Source of the DNA: Pseudoalteromonas piscicida
Lineage (GTDB): Bacteria; Pseudomonadota; Gammaproteobacteria; Enterobacterales; Alteromonadaceae
Reading direction: 5' to 3'
DNA length: 64,000 bases
Assembly: GCF_002744175.1 (NCBI RefSeq)
Contig: NZ_NKHF01000023.1
Location: forward strand, 1 to 64,000
In this document: positions 34,642 through 45,127 of the stretch, in pieces
How the letters are laid out: every line of letters starts with the position of its first letter
Numbering within the stretch: the stretch's first letter is position 1
Notes under the pieces: generated by a model
The model's database searches: none
Told to the model about the DNA's origin: nothing
The model's input: only the letters and a program-made list of their open reading frames with translations
Program-made: the position numbers and the translations under genes

Positions 34642-35850
34642 ATGAAAAGAACTCTTGCGGCCACGCTTATCGCTGGCGTGACCACAATTCCAACCGTGCA
34701 GGCAATTGAGCTGTATAAAGATGAGCAAAACAGTGTCACTGTTGGTGGCTTTATCGATGCTAGGGTGATCCATACTCAGGGCGAAAGCGAGTTGGTCAAT
34801 GGCGCATCGCGTATTAACTTTGATTTCAAACGTCAGTTAAAAAACAACTGGCAAGCTTTTGCGCTGCTAGAATGGGGCGTCAACCCGGTAGGGAGTAGCG
34901 ATATTGTTTATAATAATCGCTTTGAATCAATCCAAGACGAGTTCTTATACAATAGGTTAGGCTATGTTGGTATAACACATGAAGACTACGGCCAAATTAC
35001 CCTGGGTAAGCAATGGGGCGCTTGGTATGACGTAGTGTATAGCACAAACTATAGCTTAGTTTGGGATGGTAACGCTGCCGGTGTTTATACCTACAACAAA
35101 GACGATGGCGCTATCAATGGTACGGGCCGCGGCGACAAGATACTTCAATACCGTAATAACTATGGTAAGTTTAGCTTTGCCGTACAAGCGCAATTAAAGT
35201 CCGACGACTTTTATACATGCGATATCGTAGATATTTCACTTAGCTCATGCGAAGCCCTATTTAATCAAGGCAATAATGCAGCGCAAAAAGTAGAGTTTAA
35301 TTCAACCTATGGCGCTGCACTCACCTACTCAGCGACAGAAAACTTAACCCTAACTGCGGGCATTAACCGAGGTGAGTTCGATATTGTGTACGCAGGGGGC
35401 AGAAACCAATCTGTTGAAGATTTAATTTATGGTGTGGGTGTGACCTATGGCGACTTTTCTCAGCCTGGCTGGTACGGCGCAGCCAACATCAACAAAAATG
35501 AAAATCATGATACCGACAATTTAGGACGCTTAATCAAAGATGCTGTTGGAGTGGAGTCTTTACTCAGCTACCGCTTTGATAATGACATTCGTACTTTTAT
35601 CGCTTATAACGTATTTGATGCTGGCGATGACTATGTCATTCAACCTAATTTTAATGCAGATCCAAACGACGTCTTCAAGCGTCAATTTGCAGTGCTCGGT
35701 ATGCATTACTTCATGAGCGAAGACACCATTTTGTACATTGAAGCGCGTAAAGACTTTAGTGACTTTTCAAGTGCTAATGCAGCGCAGGAAGCGCAAATGT
35801 CGCAAACTGAAGACGATGGCATCGCTATAGGCTTTCATTACAGCCTGTAG
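34642..35850 (+). CDS. Gram-negative porin
   Basis: Outer-membrane trimeric porin of 402 residues. Signal peptide MKRTLAATLIAGVTTIPTVQA, then a 16-strand barrel pattern: SVTVGGFIDARVIH near the start, YGQITLGKQWGAWYDVVY in the usual L3-preceding position, and a C-terminal strand ending FHYSL. It allows diffusion of small hydrophilic solutes. A GGGTAACC region precedes the ATG, and a strong terminator follows. Confidence 0.88.
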   Translation: MKRTLAATLIAGVTTIPTVQAIELYKDEQNSVTVGGFIDARVIHTQGESELVNGASRINFDFKRQLKNNWQAFALLEWGVNPVGSSDIVYNNRFESIQDEFLYNRLGYVGITHEDYGQITLGKQWGAWYDVVYSTNYSLVWDGNAAGVYTYNKDDGAINGTGRGDKILQYRNNYGKFSFAVQAQLKSDDFYTCDIVDISLSSCEALFNQGNNAAQKVEFNSTYGAALTYSATENLTLTAGINRGEFDIVYAGGRNQSVEDLIYGVGVTYGDFSQPGWYGAANINKNENHDTDNLGRLIKDAVGVESLLSYRFDNDIRTFIAYNVFDAGDDYVIQPNFNADPNDVFKRQFAVLGMHYFMSEDTILYIEARKDFSDFSSANAAQEAQMSQTEDDGIAIGFHYSL

Positions 35851-35871
35851 CCTAACCTCAAACGAGTTAAT

Positions 35872-35913
35872 AAAAAAGCAGAGTCGTTTGTTACTATGAC
35901 TCTGCTTTTTTTT
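35872..35913 (+). terminator. Terminator of the porin gene
   Basis: AAAAAGCAGAGTC pairs with GACTCTGCTTTTT around a 12-base loop; eight T follow on the plus strand and A-rich sequence precedes, so it could work in both directions. Confidence 0.9.
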
Positions 35914-36007
35914 GTGTGTAGCCATCCAACTCAATATTCCAGCATAATAAAAATTCGGAAGCCATTAACACAATCAACTAGCTAAGCTTGCTCAAAATCC
36001 AGCCACA

Positions 36008-36337
36008 CTATTGTTTATCGAGAACAAGGTATTCAATTTTACATCTACTACTGCCTTCGGCTATGCGAATCGATACTTTTTTTCCAGCTAATTGAGCTGC
36101 CAATAGTGTAGAGTATTGCGCCTTACCACCTGGCTCTGCTACCGAAAGACTCAAATACACCCCAACTACCGGCGAGCAACTAAGTTTCTTCTCATCATCA
36201 TATGTTCCAATAAGTACTTCACCATCTTGTTTAATGTAAAGACGTTTAACTTCAACACTCTCACATCGCACTCCACTGCAGGTCGCCCACGATACATTTG
36301 AAACAATCGCTAAAGCCATAATAAATAAATATCTCAA
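36008..36337 (-). CDS. Small secreted hypothetical protein
   Basis: About 109 residues: a signal peptide (LRYLFIMALAIVSNVSWA) and a mature domain with four Cys, including the close pair CSGVRCE just after the cleavage site. The TTG at 36337 is chosen because AAAGGTG lies just upstream and the signal peptide then begins properly; an upstream ATG would put 21 extra residues before it. Family unknown. It converges with the porin gene across a terminator. Confidence 0.6.
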   Translation of the reverse strand: MRYLFIMALAIVSNVSWATCSGVRCESVEVKRLYIKQDGEVLIGTYDDEKKLSCSPVVGVYLSLSVAEPGGKAQYSTLLAAQLAGKKVSIRIAEGSSRCKIEYLVLDKQ

Positions 36338-36683
36338 AATAACACCTTTGAATTTGAAATTAATTTCCACTGTTTTTTTAGAATAAAGGACGAAACCCAA
36401 GTGACTTATACTCTACCAAGACCAGTAAAAATTAAAATGAAATATAAAAACAACAAAATTTACAATAAAACAACAAAGAGATGTGAGTATATCAATCAGG
36501 TACAACGTGTCAAGCAGCGGTGCTTTATGAACTGATTTAATTGAACAAGAGGCTCTAAGAGTTCATTTTTTGGTATATTTACTATGTTTTATATGCACCT
36601 TTTTTTTGGGCAAATCAGAGGCAAACTTCGTTAAATTGAGCAGGTATTAATGCGGATTGGTATTATATTTCGACCTTTGAAAC

Positions 36684-38720
36684 CTAACCAAAATAGTTAA
36701 ACCCTACCGCATTCCAAACCCAAAAGGCGTAAACAAAACTTAAGCAGCTCAGTGTAAACACCATCAAGTGTACTTTATAAAACCAATGCAAATCTCTCAT
36801 GCGTAACATAAATGGAATGCTTAGCACATTAACACCTGTCGCTAGTACGATTACCAACACCAAATACACAAGTGCCTTTACTTCTATAGTGGGAAAGCTG
36901 GCGTGGAACTTATATTCATCAAGCACAACACCTGTGTTCATCAACATAAAACCCAACGCTGCAACCAATATCATACCTGCGGTATAACATGCGGACTTTT
37001 CGACTACGCTGAGTATTTTACTGCGACGAGAGCGAACAAAACATAACAACAAAATGGATATCGATAACAACGAAGATATCGCTAACGCCAAGTTGAAGAA
37101 AAGTGGGCTTTGTAAAAAGCTTACTCGTTCATAATCACCAGACCACATACTCGCCGAGAAACGATTTACCTTCCCTGTACCATCTCGATAAAAGTAAAAA
37201 ATTGGTGCGCCTCGAGATCCGGCTTGAAAGACATCCGCTTCAAGGTGCTTTAGTTTTACTTTATCCCCAGCAATCATCATGACTAGCCTATTTTGGTCAT
37301 CAATGGCTACCTCAGCCGCCGAATCTAATGCGGCCAGTTTTTCTAGTTGGGTATATGAACGGCGAGTACTTAGAAATGTTCCCGTATAATCCTCAAGGTT
37401 TGGTTGGCTAACTTGGTGTTTTAAAACCTGTGTGTAGATATTTACTTGAGAGGCTTGGCTTAACTGCGGCGGTGTAGTTTGGCTCAAAGGCTTATTTCGA
37501 TAATATTTATTAAATATCGCAGTTGGTAGCGTCTCAACAAAGTGCGCCCCGCTTCCCGACATGTTAGTTGAAACAAAAATGCCTAGTTGAGCTTCAGGGA
37601 ACATCATCATATTGGCGGAAAAGGTATGTGTGGCACCAGAGTGAGCGCGTAGCTCATATCCCTTTAGCCAACCATCAAACATGCCATGAGCAATCCCTGT
37701 TGCCAGCGTTCTATCGTCGTATAGTCGACGCGTCATTGTTTTTTGGGTAACTGGCTGTACTAACTGATTATTCTCACTCAGTAGAGCTGACATATAAAGC
37801 GCCATATCATGGGCGGTTGCAGAAATGGCCCCAGCGCCGCCTACATGTCCAATAAATTCAAAAGGTTTAGGGATATTATTCCCCTTTCTATCCCTAAAGT
37901 ATCCCGTTGCCAGCTGCTGTTGTAGCTTGGGTTTCATTGCTATTGAGGTGGCATTGGCGTTTACTGGCTCTCGTAATGTCGTATTTTGCATACCCAGTAC
38001 AGAAAAAAGATGTTGCTCCATATAAGTCGCTAAATCCATACCCGACTGCAACTCAACCAGATAACCTAACAAAGCAAAACCATAGTTGGAATAAGATACA
38101 TTAACGCCTGGCGGCCATATTCTTTTGGGCATATGAGTTGCGAGATATCGCTCTGTACTGAGCATTTCTAAGGCATTTTCAACGAACAGGTTACCGGCAT
38201 CCGCTTCTTCAAAACCCGCCCGATGACTTAACAGGGCACGGATTGTAATAGGCGCTTCAAAGGTGTTAGGTATTTTAAATTCGCTCAGATATTCATTTAT
38301 ATCAGTATCTATAGATAGCTTACCCTGCTCCACCAGCTGCATCACTGCAAGTGCTGTCATTGTCTTGGTGATAGAGCCTATGCGAAACAGTGTTTTATTA
38401 GGGTTTACCTTAACCTGGTTTTGTACGTCAGCAAATCCATAGCCTTTGAGCAATACAACCTCACCGTCTTTGACGATAGTAACCGCGACTCCTGGCAAAT
38501 TGTATTGCACCCTTGCCTTTTTGACCCAGTCATCAACATAAGTCCGTAGTCCTTTTAAGTTCAGCTCTTGTTTAGGTTCTTCCAGCTTAATGGTTTCGTT
38601 ATCACTAAACACTTGTGAAGTGTTACTTGCCAAAGCTTCTGCAATAAAAAATATGCCAGTCGCGACAATTAACATAAAGACTTTTAAAGCATATGCACAA
38701 TCAAAAAATCTCATTTTCAT
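36684..38720 (-). CDS. Serine hydrolase (beta-lactamase/PBP-like) with C-terminal membrane helices
   Basis: A 678-residue protein with a signal or anchor helix (about 13-30), a class C beta-lactamase-type domain (about 60-420) and a C-terminal part with a beta-rich linker and four or five membrane helices (about 540-675). The active-site Ser-x-x-Lys is S116-I-T-K119 and the Tyr-x-Asn is in VSYSNYGFALLGYL. The third motif is HSGAT-like (LRAHSGATHTF). It could be a D-aminopeptidase, esterase or cell-wall enzyme; the membrane tail suggests periplasmic tethering. It lies 160 bases downstream of the S41 protease gene, same strand. Confidence 0.85.
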   Translation of the reverse strand: MKMRFFDCAYALKVFMLIVATGIFFIAEALASNTSQVFSDNETIKLEEPKQELNLKGLRTYVDDWVKKARVQYNLPGVAVTIVKDGEVVLLKGYGFADVQNQVKVNPNKTLFRIGSITKTMTALAVMQLVEQGKLSIDTDINEYLSEFKIPNTFEAPITIRALLSHRAGFEEADAGNLFVENALEMLSTERYLATHMPKRIWPPGVNVSYSNYGFALLGYLVELQSGMDLATYMEQHLFSVLGMQNTTLREPVNANATSIAMKPKLQQQLATGYFRDRKGNNIPKPFEFIGHVGGAGAISATAHDMALYMSALLSENNQLVQPVTQKTMTRRLYDDRTLATGIAHGMFDGWLKGYELRAHSGATHTFSANMMMFPEAQLGIFVSTNMSGSGAHFVETLPTAIFNKYYRNKPLSQTTPPQLSQASQVNIYTQVLKHQVSQPNLEDYTGTFLSTRRSYTQLEKLAALDSAAEVAIDDQNRLVMMIAGDKVKLKHLEADVFQAGSRGAPIFYFYRDGTGKVNRFSASMWSGDYERVSFLQSPLFFNLALAISSLLSISILLLCFVRSRRSKILSVVEKSACYTAGMILVAALGFMLMNTGVVLDEYKFHASFPTIEVKALVYLVLVIVLATGVNVLSIPFMLRMRDLHWFYKVHLMVFTLSCLSFVYAFWVWNAVGFNYFG

Positions 38721-38763
38721 ATTGTTTCTTAACTTTCCCTAGTAGAGGCCAAAAATACAACGT

Positions 38764-38787
38764 AAAAACCCAAACCTCAGGTTAATT
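38764..38787. repeat. Possible solo end of the MITE-like element
   Basis: CAAACCTCAGGTTAATTA reads TAATTAACCTGAGGTTTG on minus, matching the terminal repeat of the MITE-like family for about 14 bases. No interior is attached, so it may be a relic or chance. Confidence 0.3.
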
Positions 38788-38882
38788 ACCCAATGCGATA
38801 CTATTATCAAAAACCTAGATGAACACTGTTCCATTAAGCGTAATAAAATCCTATTCGTAATGATTATAACGTCTCGCTATTA

Positions 38883-39932
38883 TTACATGGTGCTTTGTAG
38901 CGTCTCTTTGGGTGGTGCGCTATTCGATAGCTCCTCAAGCTTGTCGTTAATTTCCTTGATTTGATGTTCATCGCTTACTGACTTTTTAACTTCATTAAGC
39001 GCTATTTTATACGCTACATCTAAGGCGTTAGCCTGTGATGTTTCAATATGAGGTTTAACGCCAATCGATTCCCAATTTGTTTTCGTCTTCGGGTTAATAG
39101 CTTTCGCTATAGGAATACCAGCTCTAAAACCACTTCCTAGATCATAAAACTGCCAGGGATTTGCTCCACCTTTCGTTGTTTCCCCCACTAAAGTGGCCCG
39201 TTCAAGGTGCTTTAAGTTATAAGCAAACTCTTCTGCCGCAGAGAACGTATCATTGCTCGTGAGTATGTACATGGGAGTGTCTAGATGAATTGAACCGCTA
39301 ACATTATCAAAAGTACGAAATTCACGAATAGAGTCAGTCGCTCGCCAATAAATGCTGTTTAAATGGGTGTTTGGCTTTAAAAAATAACTACTAATAAACT
39401 GCACCATTTCAGCACTGCCGCCCCCGTTATTACGAAGGTCAAATATAAGGGCATCTACATTAGATACAAATCCCATTACACTTTCAGCTATGTTTTTTGA
39501 GTTTTTCGATAATTCATCAAACCCCCAAAAGTCAACATAACCTATATTGCCATCGAGTACTTCAACACGATTAAATCCTGAATTTTTCCGACTTAATTTG
39601 GTAAACCAAGATTCACGTTTTGTTTTATTATTCTGGCTTTCATTTGGGTTTCGCCATTGCACAGTAAAGTGCTTGTCAAACTTTTGCAATTCTGCGGTTA
39701 GTAGCGAGGCAAATTGTTCTTGTGACTGACTATGAGTAAATTCAGAACTTGCTTTGAGCTCTGTGAGGGCGTCTGAAATTTTATCTATCTTTTTTACTTC
39801 AACATATTGTTGCTCAATGTTATTTGTAAGCGTATTCAATATATGAGTTTTATCAATATAACTGATGTCAGCATGTGCCAACGGGGAAAAAATAACAAAG
39901 CCCCACGTTATAATGCCATTCCTAAGTTTCAT
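38883..39932 (-). CDS. S41 family peptidase
   Basis: A 349-residue periplasmic protease of the tail-specific/IRBP-like type. Signal peptide (about 1-21, ending SPLAHA), N-terminal helical region, then the S41 core: VLDGNIGYVDFWGFDEL, ALIFDLRNNGGGSAEMVQFISSYFL, MYILTSNDTFSAAEEFAYNLK with the nucleophile Ser in FSAAE, and LVGETTKGGANPW. No PDZ domain is visible. The substrate is unknown. Confidence 0.88.
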   Translation of the reverse strand: MKLRNGIITWGFVIFSPLAHADISYIDKTHILNTLTNNIEQQYVEVKKIDKISDALTELKASSEFTHSQSQEQFASLLTAELQKFDKHFTVQWRNPNESQNNKTKRESWFTKLSRKNSGFNRVEVLDGNIGYVDFWGFDELSKNSKNIAESVMGFVSNVDALIFDLRNNGGGSAEMVQFISSYFLKPNTHLNSIYWRATDSIREFRTFDNVSGSIHLDTPMYILTSNDTFSAAEEFAYNLKHLERATLVGETTKGGANPWQFYDLGSGFRAGIPIAKAINPKTKTNWESIGVKPHIETSQANALDVAYKIALNEVKKSVSDEHQIKEINDKLEELSNSAPPKETLQSTM

Positions 39933-40072
39933 TTTTCTTCCTTTATTTACATGGTGATGTAAGCTTGCCTTAGCAGACTAAAGTTAACGACAAGAAACAC
40001 AAGTCTATTTATACCAATTGAATTAATTCTCTAATCAATATACCTGTTGATAACACAAGGCAGGTACGGTAC

Positions 40073-41329
40073 TCAACTCCCACCCCGCTCTACGCTAAAA
40101 CCAACTTTTGCGCCGCCGCTTGGGTTATTGCCAAGTTTGAGTTGTCCACCATGGTTTTCAATAATGATGCGTGAGAGCATGAGGCCTATGCCGTTGCCAT
40201 CAGCTTTGGTGGTGTAAAATGCTTCCGCGGCTTCGTTTAGGTTAGAGAAACCGGGGCCTGTATCTGTGACCGAAAACACTAATTTGTCAGCATCTGGGGT
40301 GATACTGAGTGTGACTTCTGGCGAAGGCGTGGACGCTTCTTGAGCATTATTAATGAGGTGGCAAAGCACCTGTTTGATTTGGCTCGTATCAAAAAAACCG
40401 AGCAGATCGGCTGTGCTTTCTATCTTTAGTTGCGGGTAGATACTGTGTAGCTGAGCGCAAAACTCATTGAGCGCGACAATTTGCTTGTGCGCAGGAGGCA
40501 GTTTGGCAAGGGAGGCATAGTTGCCCATAAAAGATTTAAGATAATTGGCGCGCTCGTTGATGAGTGACAGTCCACTGTTAAACCTTTCTATATCTAACTC
40601 ACCGTTTAGGCGCTTGGTAAGGCTGCGCGCTACCGTGCCGATCGGCGCTAAAGTGTTATTGATTTCGTGACTTAAAATGCGAACAAAACGCTGTAAGGCG
40701 TCTTTTTCTTGTTGATATAAAATGCTATCGAGCTGTTTTAAAACCAGTAGAGTGTGAGGTTTATTGGCAATGTAGCAGCTGTCGTGTTCAAGCAAAAAAG
40801 CATGCTCAGTCCCCTCTAGCATCAGCGAAACCTTTCCTTGTTTTTGCTGAGATTGTAATGACTGAAACCAGTGCCAAGCATCGTCTCTGTAACAGTCAAA
40901 AAAGGTGCGTTCAGCGTAGCTGTTGGCAAATGCAACGCTTTGGCTGTCAAACACGATAAGTGCACAATCAAGCTTTTCAATGATTTGTTTTAGCAGGTCA
41001 CTTTGCTCTGCCAGCGCACGCTGGTCGGCTTGCATGGTTTGCGCAAGCGCATTTAAGTGCTCCACCGTTGAACGTAATTGTGCGTCTTTGCCGTGTACCG
41101 CTCTTAGAGCATAATCGCCTTGGCGAAGCGATATCAACAAGGTATCAATGAGGTTTATGGTGTTTTGTCTAGTCGAACCATATTTATAAGCGAGCAAAGC
41201 AAAACATAGTGCAAATACTAAGTCTATCAACATAATAAGTGTTGCCGGATAGTCGTGCACAAGCAGTAAAACATTAGTAATTACAAGTAGTAATGCACTT
41301 AGCAGCCAGTGTCCAAATCGATAAAACAA
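40073..41329 (-). CDS. Sensor histidine kinase (NtrY-like)
   Basis: A 418-residue kinase, the partner of the sigma-54 regulator 13 bases upstream. Two membrane helices at the N-terminus (about 8-27 and 30-50), a HAMP-like or coiled-coil region, a PAS-like domain (about 110-200), HisKA with LSHEINNTLAPI (the phosphorylated His) and an HATPase domain with NNAQEA, DTGPGF and GNGIGLMLS. The ligand sensed is unknown; with almost no periplasmic loop it probably senses the membrane or the ABC system itself. Confidence 0.9.
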   Translation of the reverse strand: MFYRFGHWLLSALLLVITNVLLLVHDYPATLIMLIDLVFALCFALLAYKYGSTRQNTINLIDTLLISLRQGDYALRAVHGKDAQLRSTVEHLNALAQTMQADQRALAEQSDLLKQIIEKLDCALIVFDSQSVAFANSYAERTFFDCYRDDAWHWFQSLQSQQKQGKVSLMLEGTEHAFLLEHDSCYIANKPHTLLVLKQLDSILYQQEKDALQRFVRILSHEINNTLAPIGTVARSLTKRLNGELDIERFNSGLSLINERANYLKSFMGNYASLAKLPPAHKQIVALNEFCAQLHSIYPQLKIESTADLLGFFDTSQIKQVLCHLINNAQEASTPSPEVTLSITPDADKLVFSVTDTGPGFSNLNEAAEAFYTTKADGNGIGLMLSRIIIENHGGQLKLGNNPSGGAKVGFSVERGGS

Positions 41330-41342
41330 GTTTGCTTATCTC

Positions 41343-42725
41343 CTACTCATATTTGTCCATTTTGCGATACCACGCACTGCGCGATAGTCCCAAGCTCTTC
41401 GCCGCTTTTGATACGTTACCACCGTGAAATTCCAGTCTTTTAAAGAGTGCTTGCTCAATAATTTCATCCAGCGTTAAATCATGATTTTCTGATGCGCTCG
41501 CAGTAGCAATATTCGTCGGTTGCAAGGCTGAGTGCAATGTAGAGTGGAGCGCTAAATCACTGGCAAATACCTGAGCATTTGAACAAGTAAACACCGCGCG
41601 TTCCATCATATGTTTAAGCTCTCTGACATTACCCGGAAAGTCATATGCATTCAGCGCTTTAACAGCACAAGGCATAATGCTCGGTGTTGGCTTTTTGTAA
41701 TCTTGACTAAAGCGCATTAAAAAGCGCTCTGCTAATGGCAAGATATCCTCTGGACACGCTCTTAATGGCGGGATTTCTACTTCTATAGTATTTAATCGAT
41801 AATATAAGTCTTGGCGAAATTGATTATTGGCAATCGCTTCATTGAGTTGGCAGTTAGTAGCAGAAATAATCCTCGCTGTATTGTCCAAGACTTTGTGACT
41901 GCCAACCGCCGCGTACTTTCGCTCTTCTAGCACTTGAAGCAGTTTTGCTTGAGACTGCAAAGATAAATTGGCAATTTCATCTAAAAATAACGAGCCGTTA
42001 CTGGCGAGTGTAAATGCCCCCACTCGATCTGCTTTCGCATCAGTAAATGCCCCCTTTTTATGGCCAAATAACTCAGAGTTAAATAGCTCGTCGCTCACCG
42101 CTCCCATGTTAATTGAGACAAAACTGCCACCAGCACGGCTAGAGTGCTCGTGTACATACTGCGCGTAATAGCTCTTTCCCGTACCATTTTCACCGGTCAG
42201 CAAGATGTTCATATCGCTTTGTGCCAACTGGGTGAGCTGTTTTAGCACACGCTGCTTTTTCTCGCTTTGCGTAACAAAATCTACCGTTTGATGGGGCTTT
42301 TTGAGGCGTTCGTTTTCAGCAGATAGTCGCGCTAAATGCTGTCTATCTGCTCGTTTCTCAATTTGTACTTTGATGCTATGAGCAAGGCGCTCATCATCCC
42401 ATGGCTTTTCAATGAAATCGGCCGCTCCTTGCTTGAGTGCAGCAACGGCAAGGTCTAACGTCGCCCAACCAGTCATTACCACTATGGGTAAAAGCGGATC
42501 GATTTGCGTGAGCTTAGTGATCGCAGCCAACCCTTCCTTGCCACTGGTGGTATCTTGGGTAAAGTTCATATCCAACAATACCAAGTCCACTTCCTGTGTA
42601 CTGACATAATCAAATGCCGCCTCTGGTGTCACCACACCATGACAAGTGTAGCCTTCATCCTCAAGTAAAAACTTCAGACTCGCTTGAATATCAAGCGAGT
42701 CGTCTACTATTAGCACCTTTTTCAA
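41343..42725 (-). CDS. Sigma-54-dependent response regulator
   Basis: A 460-residue NtrC-type activator. Receiver domain with phospho-acceptor D52 (LVLLDMNF), AAA+ domain with Walker A GENGTGKS and the sigma-54 contact loop, here GAFTDA rather than the commoner GAFTGA, DEIANLSLQSQAKLLQVLEE, and a C-terminal Fis-type HTH (GGNVSKAAKSLGLSRSAWYRK). The sigma-54 promoter and paired palindromes in front of the operon are the likely targets, giving autocontrol of the whole five-gene unit. The gene starts four bases after the permease stop. Confidence 0.93.
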   Translation of the reverse strand: MKKVLIVDDSLDIQASLKFLLEDEGYTCHGVVTPEAAFDYVSTQEVDLVLLDMNFTQDTTSGKEGLAAITKLTQIDPLLPIVVMTGWATLDLAVAALKQGAADFIEKPWDDERLAHSIKVQIEKRADRQHLARLSAENERLKKPHQTVDFVTQSEKKQRVLKQLTQLAQSDMNILLTGENGTGKSYYAQYVHEHSSRAGGSFVSINMGAVSDELFNSELFGHKKGAFTDAKADRVGAFTLASNGSLFLDEIANLSLQSQAKLLQVLEERKYAAVGSHKVLDNTARIISATNCQLNEAIANNQFRQDLYYRLNTIEVEIPPLRACPEDILPLAERFLMRFSQDYKKPTPSIMPCAVKALNAYDFPGNVRELKHMMERAVFTCSNAQVFASDLALHSTLHSALQPTNIATASASENHDLTLDEIIEQALFKRLEFHGGNVSKAAKSLGLSRSAWYRKMDKYE

Positions 42726-42729
42726 ATTA

Positions 42730-45126
42730 TTATTCCATTCTTAAGCTAACCGCAGGTTGGACTTTTATGCTGCGTTTCACTGGGATATAAAGCGCAAGGC
42801 ATACCGCAGCAAATACCAGTAGTAAAGTGATACTACCCGCACCAAACATACCACCAAACGGCACAACGCCGCGGAAAAAGTCTACAGCAAGATAACACAA
42901 GATATAAAAAATTAATGCAGAAATGGTCAGCCCTGTAACGGTATGGGTTAGATTTTTCTTGATAAATAACAACATGATCTGACGATCTTTGGAGCCAAGC
43001 GCACGGCGAATGCCTATTTCATAGCTAGATTTGTTGATATTACTCAGGCCCATGGCATAAATGCCAATTAAAGAAAGCGTCAAAGCAAACCCACCCACAA
43101 TCAAAAACACATAAATGATGCTGGTGAAAGCCCCTATCATAGAGCGATGGTTGTCGTAGTGATCAAAAATATAGCTGGTTTCGAGCTTGCTTGAGAGCCT
43201 ACCTAATACGCCATAGAAAGCTTCATAACTTTGGCTTGGCGGCAGCTCAGTAATAAATTTAACCGCCATTGTGTTTTCCTTTGGCGCATATTGACGCAAA
43301 CTAAAATAGACTTCATGACGACGGTCACTGGCGGCAACGCTCATTTCATCCACTGCAATACCCACTATTTTAGCACTTGGCCATTTTGCATCACGTAACA
43401 TCAGTGAACGCCCCAATGCATCCTTACTGCCAAACAGAGCCTCTGCGAGAGACTGGCTAATGATCACTACGGGCACAGCTTCTGTGTTGTCTTGTGCCGT
43501 GAAGTTCCTGCCGCTTAGTAGTTCGCGCTTAAAAAGATGAGATACCGCTTCAATATTTATGATTTTATCGGTATAAACTTCACCTTCGCTTGTTAGCACA
43601 TCAAGCTCTATCTCACGTTGATACACGCGTCCTGCTTTAAAGGCCGGATCCAATGTCATTCCCACGACCAATGCACTTGCCATTTCGACCGCTTTATCAC
43701 TCGAAAACTCGCTTTCAGTTTGAAATTGCAGTTCAGTTGAGTACACCCCTTTGAGGGTCTCGCCGTCAATATTTCCCGCCATAGAATACATCACATAGCC
43801 TATGGTGCTCGACGCCATCAGCATAAAGCTCACTAAGGCCACCTGCAAAGACAGTAGACGTTTTGACATCAATCCCGCTTGTTTTCCGGTTGCTCCTCGA
43901 GTGCCGTCTCGCAATACATCATTGATGTTAAAGTTAGCTGTTTTCACCGCAGGTAACAGCACAGCAATAGCAAATACCAAGCTTATCAGTAATAATGACA
44001 CCAAGATGGTGACTGTATTTAGCTGCCAATACCACCAGTACGGCATTTTGCCACCAAACATCATATTCATAAAAAAGTTCAGCGCTCGCAAACCAAGATC
44101 CGTTAGCAATAGCGCCACGACCCAACTGCTAACGCAGTAGAGCAAGCCCTCGCAAGCATGCTGCTGGACCACCCTTAATTTTTTCGCACCAATCGCGGCG
44201 CGAATAGCCGACTCTTTTTGTCTCTCAATGATTTTGGCAAAAAGTAAGTTACCTATGTTGATTGAAGAAATTAGCAAAATAAGTACGATCCCGGCCATAA
44301 ACAGGGAAAATATAAATACCGCTTCACCGTCGGTGTTGTATTCCACCAAAGTCATGGATTCAACCCGAACGGCTTTATCTACCTCAAGCGCTGACTGACT
44401 AACGCGCTGCTTTGCATAATCAGTGAAGAATAAACTTAAACGCTGCTCAAGCTTTGCCTCTACCGTCTTATTTGGCATCTTATAAATAATATCAATAGCA
44501 TCAGCTGGTGCTGTGTTATTGCCTTTAAGAGGCAGCCAAAGTTTAGAAAATATCGGGAAATTATTGTGTTTGGGCATCACACCGATTATCTCGTAAGGCT
44601 TTTGGTCAACAACCATTGTGCGCCCTATGACGTCTTTGCTACCTTGAAATAGATGCAACCAGAGATAGTCTGAAATCACGACCACATTTTGGGCCGCTCC
44701 CACAAAGTCCTCAGCAGTATAAAATCGCCCAAGTGCAGGTTTAATGTCCAGAAACTGAAAAAAGCGTTCATCAACATAGGAGCCTCGATAATGATTGCCT
44801 CGTTCAGCGTCACTTACCCAAACACTCGCCGGCGCAATATAAAGCCACTCCTCAAGTTGTTTAACTTCGTCAAGTTCTCGTAGTTGTGGCAGCATGCCGT
44901 ATTCAAACCGATTTTGCATGCTAATAGGGTTACGAACCTTGAAGATCCTGATTTCTGGGCTGCCACTACCCACTTGGCTATGTGAGAATGCCACCGTATA
45001 AATATAGTTAAAGCCAATCAAAGATATGGTCAAACTGCCAACCATGATAAACATCATCAATAACGTAAACCGCATTGATTTTGCGATATTTCTCAGTGCA
45101 TAACGAAAGTCTAGAAGTAACCCCAT
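42730..45126 (-). CDS. ABC transporter permease (MacB/FtsX-type, double domain)
   Basis: About 798 residues. It has an N-terminal helix, a MacB-type periplasmic domain, three helices (about 270-420) with an FtsX core (IRAAIGAKKLRVVQQ), a further helix and second periplasmic domain, and a C-terminal FtsX core with YEIGIRRALGSKDRQIMLLF. Such duplicated permeases work with a LolD-like ATPase and a membrane-fusion adaptor to move peptides or lipids across the envelope. ATG 45126 is chosen: it follows the ATPase stop by one base and has a GGAG site; a longer start would overlap the ATPase gene. Confidence 0.9.
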   Translation of the reverse strand: MGLLLDFRYALRNIAKSMRFTLLMMFIMVGSLTISLIGFNYIYTVAFSHSQVGSGSPEIRIFKVRNPISMQNRFEYGMLPQLRELDEVKQLEEWLYIAPASVWVSDAERGNHYRGSYVDERFFQFLDIKPALGRFYTAEDFVGAAQNVVVISDYLWLHLFQGSKDVIGRTMVVDQKPYEIIGVMPKHNNFPIFSKLWLPLKGNNTAPADAIDIIYKMPNKTVEAKLEQRLSLFFTDYAKQRVSQSALEVDKAVRVESMTLVEYNTDGEAVFIFSLFMAGIVLILLISSINIGNLLFAKIIERQKESAIRAAIGAKKLRVVQQHACEGLLYCVSSWVVALLLTDLGLRALNFFMNMMFGGKMPYWWYWQLNTVTILVSLLLISLVFAIAVLLPAVKTANFNINDVLRDGTRGATGKQAGLMSKRLLSLQVALVSFMLMASSTIGYVMYSMAGNIDGETLKGVYSTELQFQTESEFSSDKAVEMASALVVGMTLDPAFKAGRVYQREIELDVLTSEGEVYTDKIINIEAVSHLFKRELLSGRNFTAQDNTEAVPVVIISQSLAEALFGSKDALGRSLMLRDAKWPSAKIVGIAVDEMSVAASDRRHEVYFSLRQYAPKENTMAVKFITELPPSQSYEAFYGVLGRLSSKLETSYIFDHYDNHRSMIGAFTSIIYVFLIVGGFALTLSLIGIYAMGLSNINKSSYEIGIRRALGSKDRQIMLLFIKKNLTHTVTGLTISALIFYILCYLAVDFFRGVVPFGGMFGAGSITLLLVFAAVCLALYIPVKRSIKVQPAVSLRME

Positions 45127-45127
45127 A

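Noticed and set aside
40010-40050. ATACCAATTGAATTAAT-like sequence as a mobile element end.
   Set aside because: Only short similarity to frequent AT-rich motifs in such genomes; no partner repeat or gene was found nearby.
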